Source of the DNA: an uncultured Oscillospiraceae bacterium
GTDB lineage: Bacteria > Bacillota > Clostridia > Oscillospirales > Oscillospiraceae
Direction: 5' to 3'
DNA: 64,000 bases
Assembly: GCA_934667815.1 (NCBI GenBank)
Contig: CAKUMO010000010.1
Coordinates: forward strand, 1-64,000
Shown here: piece after piece, positions 33,052 through 42,681 of the stretch
Position numbering within the stretch: position 1 is the first letter of the stretch
Layout: each line of letters opens with the position of its first letter
Translations under genes and position numbers: made by a program
Notes under the pieces: model-generated
Database searches by the model: none
What the model was told of the DNA's origin: nothing
Seen by the model: only the letters and a program-made list of their open reading frames with translations

Positions 33052-34803
33052 CTAAGTACCTCCATATCCTTTTTTCTTTTTCAGGCTCTGCTGCACGGCG
33101 CGCAGGCCGTCGGCATCCGAGACCACGCCGCGCACCGATTCCTCGAGCACGATGCGGCGGCAGTCCTCAAACGCCTCGTCCGAAACGGGCGAATCCTGCT
33201 TTTGCAGCACGGATGTCAGGTGTGCCAGTTCTTCAGTGGTCAGGAGGCTCTCCAGACCGGCTGCTGTGACCGGCAGGCCGTCCCTCCACCGCTGACGCCA
33301 AAAGTCGAACACGCGCCCGAAAAACGGCACGGAGAACGCCTCCGCCGTCAGGGACTCGGCCTTGGCGAACAGCTCCGGCTCTTTCAAAAGCATCCGCAGC
33401 AGTTCTTCCTCCGCAGCCGCCGAGCGCACGTTTTGATAGCGCAGCGCACGGCTCTTTGGCTGGATCATGACCGAGGGGGCAAGTTCGCGTTTCTCCTGTT
33501 CCTTGCGCTGCCGCGCCACACGTCGTTTGAACGCCTTGGAGATTTCGAGCTTCATGACCTCGGGCGTCAGTCCGGCAGCCTCGGCTGCACGCGTGCCGTA
33601 AATTTCGCGCTCCACCGCCGTGGAAAACGTGCAGATCAGCTCCGCCGCCTGCTTGGCAAATTCGACCTTCTGCTCGTCCTGCGTCAGGTCAAACTGCATC
33701 TGCAGCGATTGCAGCCGGTATTCTGCCTGTCCCTCCGAGCCTTGCAGCAGGAGCTTGAAGCGGTCCGCACCGTATTCGTGCAGATATTCGTCCGGATCCT
33801 TCGCGCCCTGCATCCGCAGAATTTTGATCCGCAGACCGGTCTTTTCCAAAATCGGAATCGCCCGGCGAATGGCGTTCTGCCCGGCGGCATCGCCGTCGTA
33901 GATGAGCACGATCTCCTTGGTATACTTGGACAGCAAGTCCGCGTGCTCTTGCGTCAGCGAGGTGCCGAGGGACGCCACCGCACAGTCAAAGCCGTACTGA
34001 TGCAGCGTTACGGTATCCATATACCCTTCCGTGAGGATGATATAGCCCTGCTTGCTCTTTTTGACGAAATTCATCGCAAAGAGGTTCCGCCGCTTGCTGA
34101 ACAGGGCGGATTCTGGCGAATTGATGTACTTCGGCTTGGAATTGTCCAGCACGCGGCCTCCGAAGCCGATAACATTGCCGCGCACATCGATGATCGGGAA
34201 AATGAGCTTATTGCGGAACCAGTCGTAGATTGATCCGTTCTTCTCGCTTTTTCGCACGAGTCCGGCCTCTAAAAGTTCAGATTTTGTGTAGCCCTTGGCC
34301 GTCATTGCATCGGTCAGCGCCGTCCAGCTATCCGGTGCAAAGCCGATGCCAAAGCGCGTGATCGCACCGTCGGACAGGCCGCGCTTGGCAATGTACTTTC
34401 TGGCCTCGGCCGCCTGCGGTGTCTTGAGCTGCGCATGGAAAAAGCGTGCAGCGTCCCGGCACAGCGCCCATAGGCGCTCTTTTTTGCGGAACTGTGACTG
34501 ATATTCGTCGTCCTCCGGTACCTCCATCCCCGCACGCTTGGCCAGAAAACGCACCGCATCGTGATAGCTGAGGTTCTCGATCTCCATGATGAAATTGACT
34601 GCGCCGCCGCCCTTGTGGCAGCCGAAGCAGTAATAAATACCCTTGTCGGGCGCGACCGAGAAGGACGGCGTTTTTTCGCTGTGGAAGGGGCACAGGCCAA
34701 AGAGATTGTTTCCGCGTTTGGTCAGCGCGACGTACTGCCCCACGACGTCCTCAATGGGATTTCTCGCGTTCAGTTCGTCCAAAAATGCCGGCGAAAAGGC
34801 CAT
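33052..34803 (-). CDS. dnaG: DNA primase
   Basis: A 583-residue primase making RNA primers for replication. Order: N-terminal CHC2-type zinc finger ([28 protein letters not shown]), the catalytic core with the TOPRIM motif ([32 protein letters not shown]), and a C-terminal DnaB-binding helical region. The usual clostridial operon dgt-dnaG-rpoD is intact. The ATG has AAAGGAGGG upstream and lies 13 bases after the dgt stop. Confidence 0.98.
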   Translation of the reverse strand: MAFSPAFLDELNARNPIEDVVGQYVALTKRGNNLFGLCPFHSEKTPSFSVAPDKGIYYCFGCHKGGGAVNFIMEIENLSYHDAVRFLAKRAGMEVPEDDEYQSQFRKKERLWALCRDAARFFHAQLKTPQAAEARKYIAKRGLSDGAITRFGIGFAPDSWTALTDAMTAKGYTKSELLEAGLVRKSEKNGSIYDWFRNKLIFPIIDVRGNVIGFGGRVLDNSKPKYINSPESALFSKRRNLFAMNFVKKSKQGYIILTEGYMDTVTLHQYGFDCAVASLGTSLTQEHADLLSKYTKEIVLIYDGDAAGQNAIRRAIPILEKTGLRIKILRMQGAKDPDEYLHEYGADRFKLLLQGSEGQAEYRLQSLQMQFDLTQDEQKVEFAKQAAELICTFSTAVEREIYGTRAAEAAGLTPEVMKLEISKAFKRRVARQRKEQEKRELAPSVMIQPKSRALRYQNVRSAAAEEELLRMLLKEPELFAKAESLTAEAFSVPFFGRVFDFWRQRWRDGLPVTAAGLESLLTTEELAHLTSVLQKQDSPVSDEAFEDCRRIVLEESVRGVVSDADGLRAVQQSLKKKKGYGGT

Positions 34804-34816
34804 GTACTCCCTCCTT

Positions 34817-35833
34817 TCAGTCTCGAACCTGCCAAGCCGTAGGGATAAACAGCTCGGAGTATTTGTACATTGCGTATTTATCGGTCATTCCGGCAATGTA
34901 ATCGCAGACCGTGCGGCCCATGCCTTCAAACGTGATCTGCGGCTGGAAGTCCTCCGGCAGCGCCTCGGGGTGCCTGATATAATACTCATAAAGCTCCTGC
35001 AAAATGCGCCGTGCCTTGGATTCCTCGCCCTTGGCGACGGGATTTTTATATACGCGCTCGAACATGAACGCGCGTAGCGACTCCATGGCCTGCCGGATCT
35101 CCTCGTCCATACCCAGCTCGCCGGAGTTGAGCGTGTGAAAGATCATATTCGTGACCAGCGTGTTGATACGGTCGCGGTGGCTCTCGCCCAAAACGTTGGC
35201 AATCTCGCGCGGGATGTCGCGGTCGGTCAGAATGCCTGCGCGCATCGCGTCGTCAATGTCGTGGTTGATGTAGGCGATCTGGTCGGAGATGCGTACGATC
35301 TGTCCCTCAAGCGTCTCGGGCAGACGGCTCGAGCGGCTGTGCCCGAGGATGCCCATGCGCACTTCATAGGTCAGATTCAGTCCCGCACCGTCCTTTTCCA
35401 GAAGATCGACCACCCGCAGCGACTGCTCGTTGTGGTGGAAGGGCGTGCCCATGACCTCCGTCAGAGCAACCTCGCCCGCGTGCCCAAAGGGCGTGTGGCC
35501 GAGATCATGGCCGAAGGCGATGGCTTCGGAAAGATCCTCGTTCAAGCGCAGTGCGCGCGTGATCGTGCGAGCAACACGCGCAACCTCGAGCGTGTGGGTC
35601 ATGCGCGTGCGGTAGTGGTCGCCCTCCGGCTGCAAAAAGACCTGCGTCTTGTGCATCAGGCGGCGGAAGGACTTACTGTGCAGGATGCGGTCGGAATCGC
35701 GCTGGTAGCAGGTGCGCACATCGTTTTCCTTTTCCGGCTCCTCGCGCAGCCGTCCGCGCGAAGCGTCCGAAAACTGTGCGCGGCTGCTCAACCGCAGGTG
35801 CTCCTCCTGCTCCAATTGCTCGCGGATGGTCAT
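34817..35833 (-). CDS. dgt: Deoxyguanosinetriphosphate triphosphohydrolase-like protein
   Basis: A 338-residue HD-domain phosphohydrolase. Motifs: RDSDRILHSKSFRRLMHKTQVF (residues about 45-66), the HD residues in YRTRMTHTLEVARVART and AFGHDLGHTPFGHAGE, and the late SDQIAYINHDIDDAMRAG. The family cleaves dNTPs to nucleoside and triphosphate; short dGTPase-like proteins may act on several dNTPs. It heads the dnaG-rpoD operon. AAAGGAGCG precedes the ATG. Confidence 0.93.
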   Translation of the reverse strand: MTIREQLEQEEHLRLSSRAQFSDASRGRLREEPEKENDVRTCYQRDSDRILHSKSFRRLMHKTQVFLQPEGDHYRTRMTHTLEVARVARTITRALRLNEDLSEAIAFGHDLGHTPFGHAGEVALTEVMGTPFHHNEQSLRVVDLLEKDGAGLNLTYEVRMGILGHSRSSRLPETLEGQIVRISDQIAYINHDIDDAMRAGILTDRDIPREIANVLGESHRDRINTLVTNMIFHTLNSGELGMDEEIRQAMESLRAFMFERVYKNPVAKGEESKARRILQELYEYYIRHPEALPEDFQPQITFEGMGRTVCDYIAGMTDKYAMYKYSELFIPTAWQVRD

Positions 35834-35854
35834 GACTGCACGCTCCTTTTCATT

Positions 35855-36481
35855 TCATTCAAGCGGGAATGCGCGGTATTCGTTTTCGCCGGTGATGCCC
35901 TCGATGGTTCCGGCAGAGAGGTCGTAAACATGGTCCAAAAACGCCGTGACCTGCATCTGCGGCAGCAAAAGATCAAAGCTGACGTCCGCGCCGAACTCCA
36001 CATTCTGCACGATGCCGCCGAAGGCCGTGACCTCCAGCCGCAGCCGTTCATACCAGCTATAAGAGCATGGCAGATATACCCGCGTCCACACGCGCTTCAT
36101 CGCGCGTCCCGCGGTGTCGAGCGCCAGCTTGGCGCTGTGCGCATAGGCGCGCACCAGCCCGCCCGCGCCGAGCAGGATCCCGCCGAAATATCGTGTGACA
36201 ACGCACGTCACATTATAAATTTCCTCACGCTGCAGAACCTGCAAAACCGGCATGCCCGCCGTGCCGCCCGGCTCGCCGTCATCGGAAAAGCGCGTCGGGC
36301 CGTCCTTGATGATGTAGGCATAGACATTGTGCGTCGCGTCCCAGTAGGTCTCGCGCATCTGTTTGAGCCGCGCAAGAGCCTGCTCCTCCGTATCCGTGCA
36401 GAAAATATGTCCGATGAAGCGTGAACGCCGCTCGATGAACTCAGCATCGGCGTCCTTGGCCGGGATCAAATACTCCGTCAT
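35855..36481 (-). CDS. yigZ: YigZ/IMPACT family protein (UPF0029)
   Basis: A 208-residue protein. The N-terminal IMPACT domain has KDADAEFIERRSRFIGHIF, ATHNVYAYII and the family motif RFSDDGEPGGTAGMPVLQVL, then TRYFGGILLGAGGLVRAYAHS. The C-terminal DUF1949-like part has a ferredoxin-type pattern. The molecular function is not established; the eukaryotic relative regulates GCN2. The ATG overlaps the hflX stop as ATGA, so the pair is coupled, and it lies 22 bases before dgt. Confidence 0.93.
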   Translation of the reverse strand: MTEYLIPAKDADAEFIERRSRFIGHIFCTDTEEQALARLKQMRETYWDATHNVYAYIIKDGPTRFSDDGEPGGTAGMPVLQVLQREEIYNVTCVVTRYFGGILLGAGGLVRAYAHSAKLALDTAGRAMKRVWTRVYLPCSYSWYERLRLEVTAFGGIVQNVEFGADVSFDLLLPQMQVTAFLDHVYDLSAGTIEGITGENEYRAFPLE

Positions 36482-37749
36482 GCCTCCGGCTCCTTTACAA
36501 AGCGGCGGTAGCGGCCGAAAAGCTCGTCATTGCAGACGACCTCGACCTCAACGCCCTCCGCGCCGTACTCCGTGCGCAGCACCTGTGCCTGATCGTGCAG
36601 CGTCTCCAGAACGCCCGCCTGCGCATACGGCAGCAGCAGCGTCACATGATGGAGCTGACCCAGCAGCGTCTCCTCAATGCGCGTGAGCAGCTCGTCCATG
36701 CCGATGCCGCTCCGGGCGCACATGGGGATGTTCTTCTCCCCGATGGGCAGAACGGTAATATCCTGTAACAAATCCGCCTTGTTATAGCAGCGCAGCACCG
36801 GCACACCGGGCTTTGCCAGCTTCTCGATCAGGCCGTCCACGACCTTGATATGCGCCTCGCGCTCCGGATCGGACGCGTCGATGACGTGCAGCAGGAGGTC
36901 GGCGTACTGCAATTCCTCCATCGTCGCCTGAAACGCCTCAATGAGATCATGCGGCAGCTTGGAGATAAAGCCGACGGTGTCGGACAGCAGAATTTCCAGA
37001 TGATCGGACACACGCAGACGGCGCGTTGTAGTATCCAGCGTGTCAAACAGACGATCGTTTGCCGGGATGCCTGCATCCGTGAGCTGATTGAGCAGCGTGG
37101 ATTTTCCTGCGTTCGTGTAGCCCACCAGCGCAACAACGGGAATGGAATTTTTCAGCCGGCGTTCGCGCTGCACGCCGCGCACGCGGCGCACCTCGTCCAG
37201 CTCCGCACGCAGACGCGTAATGCGCTCGCGGATGTGGCGGCGATCCGTCTCGAGTTTGGTCTCGCCGGGGCCACGCGTGCCGATGCCGCCGCCGAGACGG
37301 GACATGGACTTGCCCATGCCGGAAAGCCGCGGCAGCAGATACTGATACTGCGCCAGCTCCACCTGCAGACGGCCCTCGGCCGTCTTGGCACGCTGGGCAA
37401 AAATATCGAGAATGAGGGCGCTGCGATCCAGAACCGTCGCCTGCGTCAGCTCCTCAAGAGAACGGATCTGTGCGGGCGAAAGGTCATTATCGAACACAAC
37501 CAGCGTCGCGCCGGTATTCTCCACAAGCTGGCGCACCTCCTCGGCCTTGCCCTCGCCAATGAAGCAGTGCGGGTCGGGCGTGTGGCGGTTTTGCAGCACC
37601 TTGGCCTCGCAGAGGCCGCCCGCCGTTTCCAGCAGCGCTTCCAGCTCATCCAGCGAGGCCTCCGTCGCCGTTTCCTCCGGCTTGAAGCAATCGGCGTTCA
37701 AGCCGACAAGGATCGCCTTCTCCGAGGCGACACGATCGTTTGGAATCAT
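36478..37749 (-). CDS. hflX: GTPase HflX
   Basis: A 423-residue ribosome-associated GTPase that can split stalled 70S ribosomes. Visible: the N-terminal HflX domain with TLVVFDNDLSPAQIRSLEE, the linker MGKSMSRLGGGIGTRGPGETK and LETDRRHIRERI, and the G domain with VALVGYTNAGKSTLLNQLT, DTLDTTTR, LSDTVGFISKLPHDLIEAF and CYNKADL. AGGAGA precedes the ATG. It is the first gene of a run hflX-yigZ(-dgt-dnaG-rpoD) on the minus strand. Confidence 0.97.
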   Translation of the reverse strand: MIPNDRVASEKAILVGLNADCFKPEETATEASLDELEALLETAGGLCEAKVLQNRHTPDPHCFIGEGKAEEVRQLVENTGATLVVFDNDLSPAQIRSLEELTQATVLDRSALILDIFAQRAKTAEGRLQVELAQYQYLLPRLSGMGKSMSRLGGGIGTRGPGETKLETDRRHIRERITRLRAELDEVRRVRGVQRERRLKNSIPVVALVGYTNAGKSTLLNQLTDAGIPANDRLFDTLDTTTRRLRVSDHLEILLSDTVGFISKLPHDLIEAFQATMEELQYADLLLHVIDASDPEREAHIKVVDGLIEKLAKPGVPVLRCYNKADLLQDITVLPIGEKNIPMCARSGIGMDELLTRIEETLLGQLHHVTLLLPYAQAGVLETLHDQAQVLRTEYGAEGVEVEVVCNDELFGRYRRFVKEPEA

Positions 37750-37784
37750 CGCATTCTCCTACCATGATTTGACAAAAAATATGA

Positions 37785-37815
37785 AAAAAGTTCGCACCGA
37801 TACGATGCGAACTTT
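37785..37815 (-). terminator. Terminator of rpmE
   Basis: AAAGTTCGCA and TGCGAACTTT pair around a 9-base loop; the minus strand continues TTTTTCATATTTTTTG. It lies 6 bases after the rpmE stop. Confidence 0.9.
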
Positions 37816-37820
37816 ACTCA

Positions 37821-38021
37821 TTACTTCAGACCGAACTTCTTGTTGAAACGGTCAACACGTCCACCAGTGTCAACCAGCTTCTGCTTGCCGGTGTAGAAAG
37901 GGTGGCACTTGGAGCAAATTTCAACCTTGATGTCCTTCTTGGTGGACCCGGTCTCGATAACCTCGCCGCACGCGCATCTGATCGTCGTCTGTTCGTACTT
38001 CGGATGGATTCCTTCCTTCAT
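37821..38021 (-). CDS. rpmE: Large ribosomal subunit protein bL31
   Basis: A 66-residue protein with the zinc-binding Cys residues of the C+ form: CACGEV and [14 protein letters not shown] 38021 (KEGIHPKYE start) has GAGGTG upstream; a GTG three codons earlier is less likely. It lies at the subunit interface. The zinc-containing form suggests adequate zinc; no Cys-free paralogue is seen here. Confidence 0.97.
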   Translation of the reverse strand: MKEGIHPKYEQTTIRCACGEVIETGSTKKDIKVEICSKCHPFYTGKQKLVDTGGRVDRFNKKFGLK

Positions 38022-38146
38022 TGCATTCACCTCTTTCTCTTAGTCGTAAAAGGACATTCTTGTCCTCTTGTTATCAATCGCCCGACTATAGTATCATAGA
38101 TTCTGCCGGATTGCAAGTCTTTTTTTCGAACTTGGTAGAAAAACTT

Positions 38147-38554
38147 TTACTCCATCGGCATTTCATGGGGCATGGCAGGCTCAACAATGAAGGTATTGCT
38201 GAACACGCCCACTTTCATATACACCTTGGCATAGGCAATCGGTGCCTGCGGTGTCAGCGTAAAGGTCAGATCCCGGCAGCGCCGGTTCATGCCGCAGGCA
38301 AAATGGAGCGTGTGCGTTCCCATCGGAAGCGGAATCCGAAGGCTCTGCTTGTTTCCGATATATCCCAGCGGCTGCCCGTCAATATAGATTCCGAATCCGC
38401 CGGCAATGCCGATGGGAGAACCCTTGCGGTAGATCTGCACCATACCCATTCCGGCAAAGTGAATGGGCGTACCGCATTTCCCGCAGTAGCAGTTTGCCTG
38501 CGTTTCGACAAGTTCACCGCACTGTGGGCATCTCGTGCGAAGCATAATTGCCAT
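38147..38554 (-). CDS. Zinc-ribbon protein with PEGA-like beta domain
   Basis: A 135-residue protein. Residues about 7-27 are a zinc ribbon (RCPQCG and CYCGKCG). The rest is beta-rich, with IYIDGQPLGYIGNKQSLRIP and MGTHTLHFACGM, like PEGA-type or related small beta-sandwich domains. There is no signal peptide. The ATG has AAAGGAGAG upstream. Function unknown; similar zinc ribbon plus beta-domain architectures occur in many uncharacterised Firmicutes proteins. It is an independent gene between rpmE and tmcAL. Confidence 0.75.
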   Translation of the reverse strand: MAIMLRTRCPQCGELVETQANCYCGKCGTPIHFAGMGMVQIYRKGSPIGIAGGFGIYIDGQPLGYIGNKQSLRIPLPMGTHTLHFACGMNRRCRDLTFTLTPQAPIAYAKVYMKVGVFSNTFIVEPAMPHEMPME

Positions 38555-38613
38555 ATCTTTCTCTCCTTTTCCTGATCATGGTTATCATATCATATTCTTC
38601 CGGCCTTGTCAAT

Positions 38614-39747
38614 TCATTGCGGTGCACGGAACAAGCGCGCAGTGCGCTCCCGGTTTACCGCAAAATGATCCGCCGTACCGAACAGGCCATAGAGGTCGGC
38701 TGCGCGGCGCTCCAGCTCGGCATACTCGCATGCGGGGGCGCGCTCTCCGGTGTGCAGGAGCAAAAGCTCCCCCGTCTTTTTCGCCTGGCGCAGAACGCCC
38801 TGTCCGCGCGAATCGACCGCCAGCACGCGCACATAGGGCGCAGACGCGCTCAAAAGCGCCTCGGAAATGCCCAGATAGGCGCAGAGCAGCAGACGCATCA
38901 GCCGCGTGTGCGTGTAGCGCTTGGATTTTGCCGCGCTCACAATGTCCGCAAGCGTTTCTTCCGTGCGGCAGGCCGTCATGACCCTGCGCCACAGTCCCTC
39001 AGAGCCGTAGGGCAGCGCCTCGAATTCCGCCGCGCTCATTGCCCGCAGACGTGCCAGCCACGCCCGCTCGCCCGCCTCGACGGTGTAACGTGCGGCGCCG
39101 GCAAAGATCCTTCGCGCATTCTCCGGCACAAAGCCCGTCCAGTCCGATTGCCTGCGCAAAAACGACGCCGAGGGCGCGGCAGGATCGCTGCCCGCGTGAT
39201 AATCTCCGTCTCGATGGACAAGCACAGGCTCGATCGCGCTGTTCTGCCGCAGCAGCGCCTTGCAATACTCCACAGCCAGAATGGAATTGGGCGTTTCCAG
39301 CACGGAGGCCGGCTGCCCCAGTGCCTCGAGCGCACGCTGCCGCGCCGCCGGGAAGGAGATTCCATGCTTCAGTTCACGCTTCAACGCTTCGGAAAAATCA
39401 GGGGTATCCAGCGCTCTTGCGGTTGACATAATTCTATTCAAATCTGCATCCTCGCTGCCGAAGCACAGTGCGTCGATGCAGCCCATGCGCGTGAAGATCT
39501 CCACGCCGCCTGCCGCGAAGCCCTCGGCCGAGCGCAGCGCATAGGTCACGGGCAGCTCCAGAACCAGATCTGCACCGCAGCGCAGCGCCGCCTCTGCCCG
39601 CGTCCATTTATCGAGCAGTGCAGGCTCGCCGCGCTGGACATAATTTCCGCTCATCAGGCAGATCTTTACGCCTTCGAGCGCAGCAAGCTGCTTTGCATGG
39701 CCGTTATGAAAGGGATTGTACTCGCAGATAATGCCGATGTTTTTCAG
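38614..39747 (-). CDS. tmcAL: tRNA(Met) cytidine acetate ligase, CTG start
   Basis: A 377-residue nucleotidyltransferase-fold enzyme (formerly YlbM) that makes N4-acetylcytidine at the wobble base of elongator tRNA-Met from acetate and ATP. The N-terminus reads KNIGIICEYNPFHNGHAKQL with the HxGH signature, then LMSGNYVQRGEPALLDKW and GADLVLELPVTYALRSAE. The usual first residue would be Met; here the codon is CTG at 39747, preceded by GAGGGG six bases upstream. The first ATG (39654) would lose the HNGH active site, so it cannot be the true start. It is divergent from ackA. Confidence 0.92.
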   Translation of the reverse strand: MKNIGIICEYNPFHNGHAKQLAALEGVKICLMSGNYVQRGEPALLDKWTRAEAALRCGADLVLELPVTYALRSAEGFAAGGVEIFTRMGCIDALCFGSEDADLNRIMSTARALDTPDFSEALKRELKHGISFPAARQRALEALGQPASVLETPNSILAVEYCKALLRQNSAIEPVLVHRDGDYHAGSDPAAPSASFLRRQSDWTGFVPENARRIFAGAARYTVEAGERAWLARLRAMSAAEFEALPYGSEGLWRRVMTACRTEETLADIVSAAKSKRYTHTRLMRLLLCAYLGISEALLSASAPYVRVLAVDSRGQGVLRQAKKTGELLLLHTGERAPACEYAELERRAADLYGLFGTADHFAVNRERTARLFRAPQ

Positions 39748-39774
39748 AAAAATCCCCTCATTTCAAAAAAGTAC

Positions 39775-39803
39775 TTGTCACTTCTGCAAATTTATTATAG
39801 AAT
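39775..39803 (+). promoter_or_regulatory. Promoter of ackA
   Basis: TTGTCA (39775-39780) and TAGAAT (39798-39803), 17-base spacer, leaving a 5' untranslated region of about 65 bases. Confidence 0.75.
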
Positions 39804-39875
39804 AGGGATGTATGTGCTAATACTACCACAAAATGCAAAAAATAGAAACAAGTTTTTACAGGAGTTGAAATCACC

Positions 39876-41075
39876 ATGAACATTCTCGTTATCAACGCAG
39901 GCAGTTCCTCGCTCAAGTATCAGCTCATGAACCCCGAGACCGGCGAGGTCTTTGCCAAGGGTCTGTGCGAGCGTATTTACATTGACGGCCGCCTGACGCA
40001 CAAGGTTCCCGCAAAGGACATCAAGGTCGTGCGCGAGATTCCCATGCCCAGCCACTCCGAAGCCATCGAAGCCGTGCTGTCCATTCTGGTCGATCCGGAA
40101 TACGGCGTTATCAAGTCCGTCAGCGAGATCGACGCCGTCGGTCACCGCGTCCTGCACGGCGGCGACAAGTTCATTGAGTCCTGCATCATTGACGAGGCCT
40201 GCAAGCAGGCCATCCGCGACTGCATCCCGCTCGGCCCGCTGCACAACCCTGCCAACCTCATGGGCATCGAAGCCTGCGAGAAGGTCATGCCCGGCACGCC
40301 ACAGGTCGCCGTGTTCGACACCGCGTTCCATATGACCATGCCGCCGAAGGCCTATCGCTACGCCATCCCCACCGAGTATTACGAGAACGACCATCTGCGC
40401 CGCTATGGCTTCCACGGCACGTCCCACCGCTTCGTCTCCAAGCGCGCCATCGAACTGATGGGCAAGCCCGCAAGCGAGCTGAAGATCATCGTCTGCCACC
40501 TCGGCAACGGCTCCTCCCTCTCCGCCGTTGCGGACGGCAAGTGCCAGGACACCTCCATGGGCCTCAGCCCTCTGGCCGGTGTTCCCATGGGCACGCGTGC
40601 GGGCGACATTGATACCTGCGTCGCGCAGTTCATCATGAACAAGTACAACATGACCGCCGACGAATGCCTGACCATGCTCAACAAGAAGTCCGGCGTACTT
40701 GCACTGTCCAACGGCCTGTCCTCCGACTTCCGCGATCTGGAAGCCGGCGCAAAGGACGGCAACGAAGCCTGCCAGCTCGCGCTGGACAAGTTCTGCTACG
40801 AGGTTCGCAAGTATATCGGCGCCTACGCCGCCGCGCTGGGCGGCCTCGACTGCCTCGTGTTCACCGCCGGTGTCGGTGAGAACGGCTGCACCAACCGTGC
40901 CGCCATCTGCGAGGGGCTGGAATTCCTCGGCGTGAAGCTCGACCCCGAGCGCAACAAGGTTCGCGGCGAGGAAGCGCTGATTTCCGCCGACGATTCCCGC
41001 GTCAAGGTCTGGGTCATCCCCACCAACGAGGAGCTTATGATCGCGCAGGACACTGCCGCTCTCTGCGGAAAATAA
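39876..41075 (+). CDS. ackA: Acetate kinase
   Basis: A 399-residue ASKHA-fold kinase interconverting acetyl phosphate plus ADP with acetate plus ATP, the ATP-forming last step of acetate fermentation. Motifs: NAGSSSLKYQLMN (6-18), VGHRVLHGGDKF, FDTAFHMTMPP, YGFHGTSHRFVS, LGNGSSLSAV, SPLAGVPMGTRAGDID and FTAGVGENG. CAGGAG precedes the ATG. No pta gene is next to it. Confidence 0.98.
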   Translation: MNILVINAGSSSLKYQLMNPETGEVFAKGLCERIYIDGRLTHKVPAKDIKVVREIPMPSHSEAIEAVLSILVDPEYGVIKSVSEIDAVGHRVLHGGDKFIESCIIDEACKQAIRDCIPLGPLHNPANLMGIEACEKVMPGTPQVAVFDTAFHMTMPPKAYRYAIPTEYYENDHLRRYGFHGTSHRFVSKRAIELMGKPASELKIIVCHLGNGSSLSAVADGKCQDTSMGLSPLAGVPMGTRAGDIDTCVAQFIMNKYNMTADECLTMLNKKSGVLALSNGLSSDFRDLEAGAKDGNEACQLALDKFCYEVRKYIGAYAAALGGLDCLVFTAGVGENGCTNRAAICEGLEFLGVKLDPERNKVRGEEALISADDSRVKVWVIPTNEELMIAQDTAALCGK

Positions 41076-41082
41076 ATGCAAA

Positions 41083-41112
41083 AAACTCTGCCCCGACACC
41101 GGTCGGGGCAGA
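41083..41112 (+). terminator. Hairpin after ackA
   Basis: CTGCCCCGAC and GTCGGGGCAG form a 10-bp stem with A-run upstream but no T-run downstream; probably a partial terminator before pepT. Confidence 0.5.
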
Positions 41113-41133
41113 AGTCGAATTAGGAGAATGATT

Positions 41134-42342
41134 ATGACCGTTTCTGAACGTTTTTTACACTACGTTTCCTTTGACACACAGTCCGACGAGCACTCCGAGA
41201 CCTGCCCGTCCACCGCGAAGCAGAAGCTGCTCGGCGCGGCTTTGGCAGACGAGATGCGCGCCATGGGCATTTCCGACGTACGCATGGACGAAAACGGCTA
41301 TGTCTACGGCTCCGCCCCCGGCGCGGAAAACGCACCCGTCATCGGCCTGATCTCGCACATGGACACCTCTCCGGACTGCTCCGGCCGCGACATCCGCGCA
41401 AGAATCGTCGAATACAAGGGCGGCGACCTCTGCCTGAACGAAGCCGAGGGGATTTATCTGCGTCCGTCCGAGTTTCCGAGCCTGAACCGCAATGTAGGCA
41501 AGCACCTGATCGTCACCGACGGCACGACACTGCTCGGCGCGGACGACAAAGCCGGCATCGCGGAGATTCTGACCGCCATAGAGGAGCTGATGGCCTCCGG
41601 CGAGGCACATGCGCCCATCCGCATCGCCTTTACACCCGACGAGGAGATCGGCCGCGGCACCGACCGTTTCGATCTTGCGCACTTTGACGCCGACTATGCC
41701 TACACCGTGGACGGCGGCACGCTGGGCGAGCTGGAATACGAGAATTTCAACGCCGCCTCCGCCGTCGTGACCGTCCACGGGCGCAACGTGCATCCCGGCA
41801 GCGCGAAAAACTGCATGAAAAACGCGCAGCTCATCGCCATGGAATTCAACGCGCTGCTGCCCGTCCACGAGCGCCCCGAGAGCACCGAGGGCTACGAGGG
41901 CTTCAGCCACCTGTGCGAAATGCAGGGAGAGGTGGAGCTTGCGCGGCTGGACTACATCATCCGCGACCACGACCGCACGAGGTTTGAGCGCCGCAAGGCG
42001 CAGTTCGGCGAAATCGCCGCGTTCCTGAACCGCAAGTACGGCGAGGGCACGGTTGAAGTCACGCTGCGCGACAGCTACTATAACATGCGCGAGAAGATCG
42101 AGCCGAAGCTCTTTATCGTCGAGGCTGCCGAGAAGGCCATGCGCGAGGCGGGCGTCACCCCCAGCATCGTTCCCATTCGCGGCGGCACGGACGGCGCACG
42201 TCTGTCCTACGAGGGGCTTCCCTGCCCGAACCTGTTCACCGGCGGCGAGAACTATCACGGCCGCTTTGAATACGTTCCCGTCGAGGATATGCAGGCGGCA
42301 GTGCGCGTGCTGAAGAACATTCTGACCGACGCCGCCAAATGA
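41134..42342 (+). CDS. pepT: Peptidase T (tripeptide aminopeptidase)
   Basis: A 402-residue M20-family zinc peptidase. Metal-site motifs: ISHMDTSPDCS (His and Asp), TLLGADDKAGIAEIL, FTPDEEIGRGTDRF and the late PIRGGTDGARLSYEGLPCPN. It removes N-terminal residues from tripeptides in the cytoplasm. ATG 41134 has AGGAGA six bases upstream, better than an ATG two codons earlier. Its stop overlaps the start of the next gene as ATGA. Confidence 0.96.
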   Translation: MTVSERFLHYVSFDTQSDEHSETCPSTAKQKLLGAALADEMRAMGISDVRMDENGYVYGSAPGAENAPVIGLISHMDTSPDCSGRDIRARIVEYKGGDLCLNEAEGIYLRPSEFPSLNRNVGKHLIVTDGTTLLGADDKAGIAEILTAIEELMASGEAHAPIRIAFTPDEEIGRGTDRFDLAHFDADYAYTVDGGTLGELEYENFNAASAVVTVHGRNVHPGSAKNCMKNAQLIAMEFNALLPVHERPESTEGYEGFSHLCEMQGEVELARLDYIIRDHDRTRFERRKAQFGEIAAFLNRKYGEGTVEVTLRDSYYNMREKIEPKLFIVEAAEKAMREAGVTPSIVPIRGGTDGARLSYEGLPCPNLFTGGENYHGRFEYVPVEDMQAAVRVLKNILTDAAK

Positions 42343-42665
42343 CACCGAACGAGTATCAGGCGCAGGCCATGCGCTGGCTGAATCCGGCGCTTTCCGAGAA
42401 GGACACGCTCATCAACGGCGTGATGGGACTCTGCGGCGAGAGCGGCGAGGTCATCGACCTTGTAAAAAAGCACCTGTCGCAGGGACACCCCCTCGACCGC
42501 GAGGCCGTGGCCGGGGAGCTGGGCGATGTGGCGTGGTATCTTGCTGAGACGGCCTACGTTCTCGGTTATTCTTTAGAGGACATTTTCAAGGCAAATCTCG
42601 CCAAGCTCGCCGCCCGCTACCCCGACGGCTTCTCCGTCGAGCGCTCCCTCCATCGGGACGAGTAA
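42339..42665 (+). CDS. MazG-like nucleotide pyrophosphohydrolase
   Basis: A 108-residue all-alpha NTP pyrophosphatase. The metal-binding EExxE-type pattern is GLCGESGEVIDLVKKHL, followed by ELGDVAWYLAETAYVLGYSLEDIF. These enzymes hydrolyse NTPs or modified dNTPs to NMP and pyrophosphate (house-cleaning). The start overlaps the pepT stop (ATGA), so it is translated with pepT. Confidence 0.92.
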   Translation: MTPNEYQAQAMRWLNPALSEKDTLINGVMGLCGESGEVIDLVKKHLSQGHPLDREAVAGELGDVAWYLAETAYVLGYSLEDIFKANLAKLAARYPDGFSVERSLHRDE

Positions 42666-42681
42666 AATTTCATTTTGTCTC

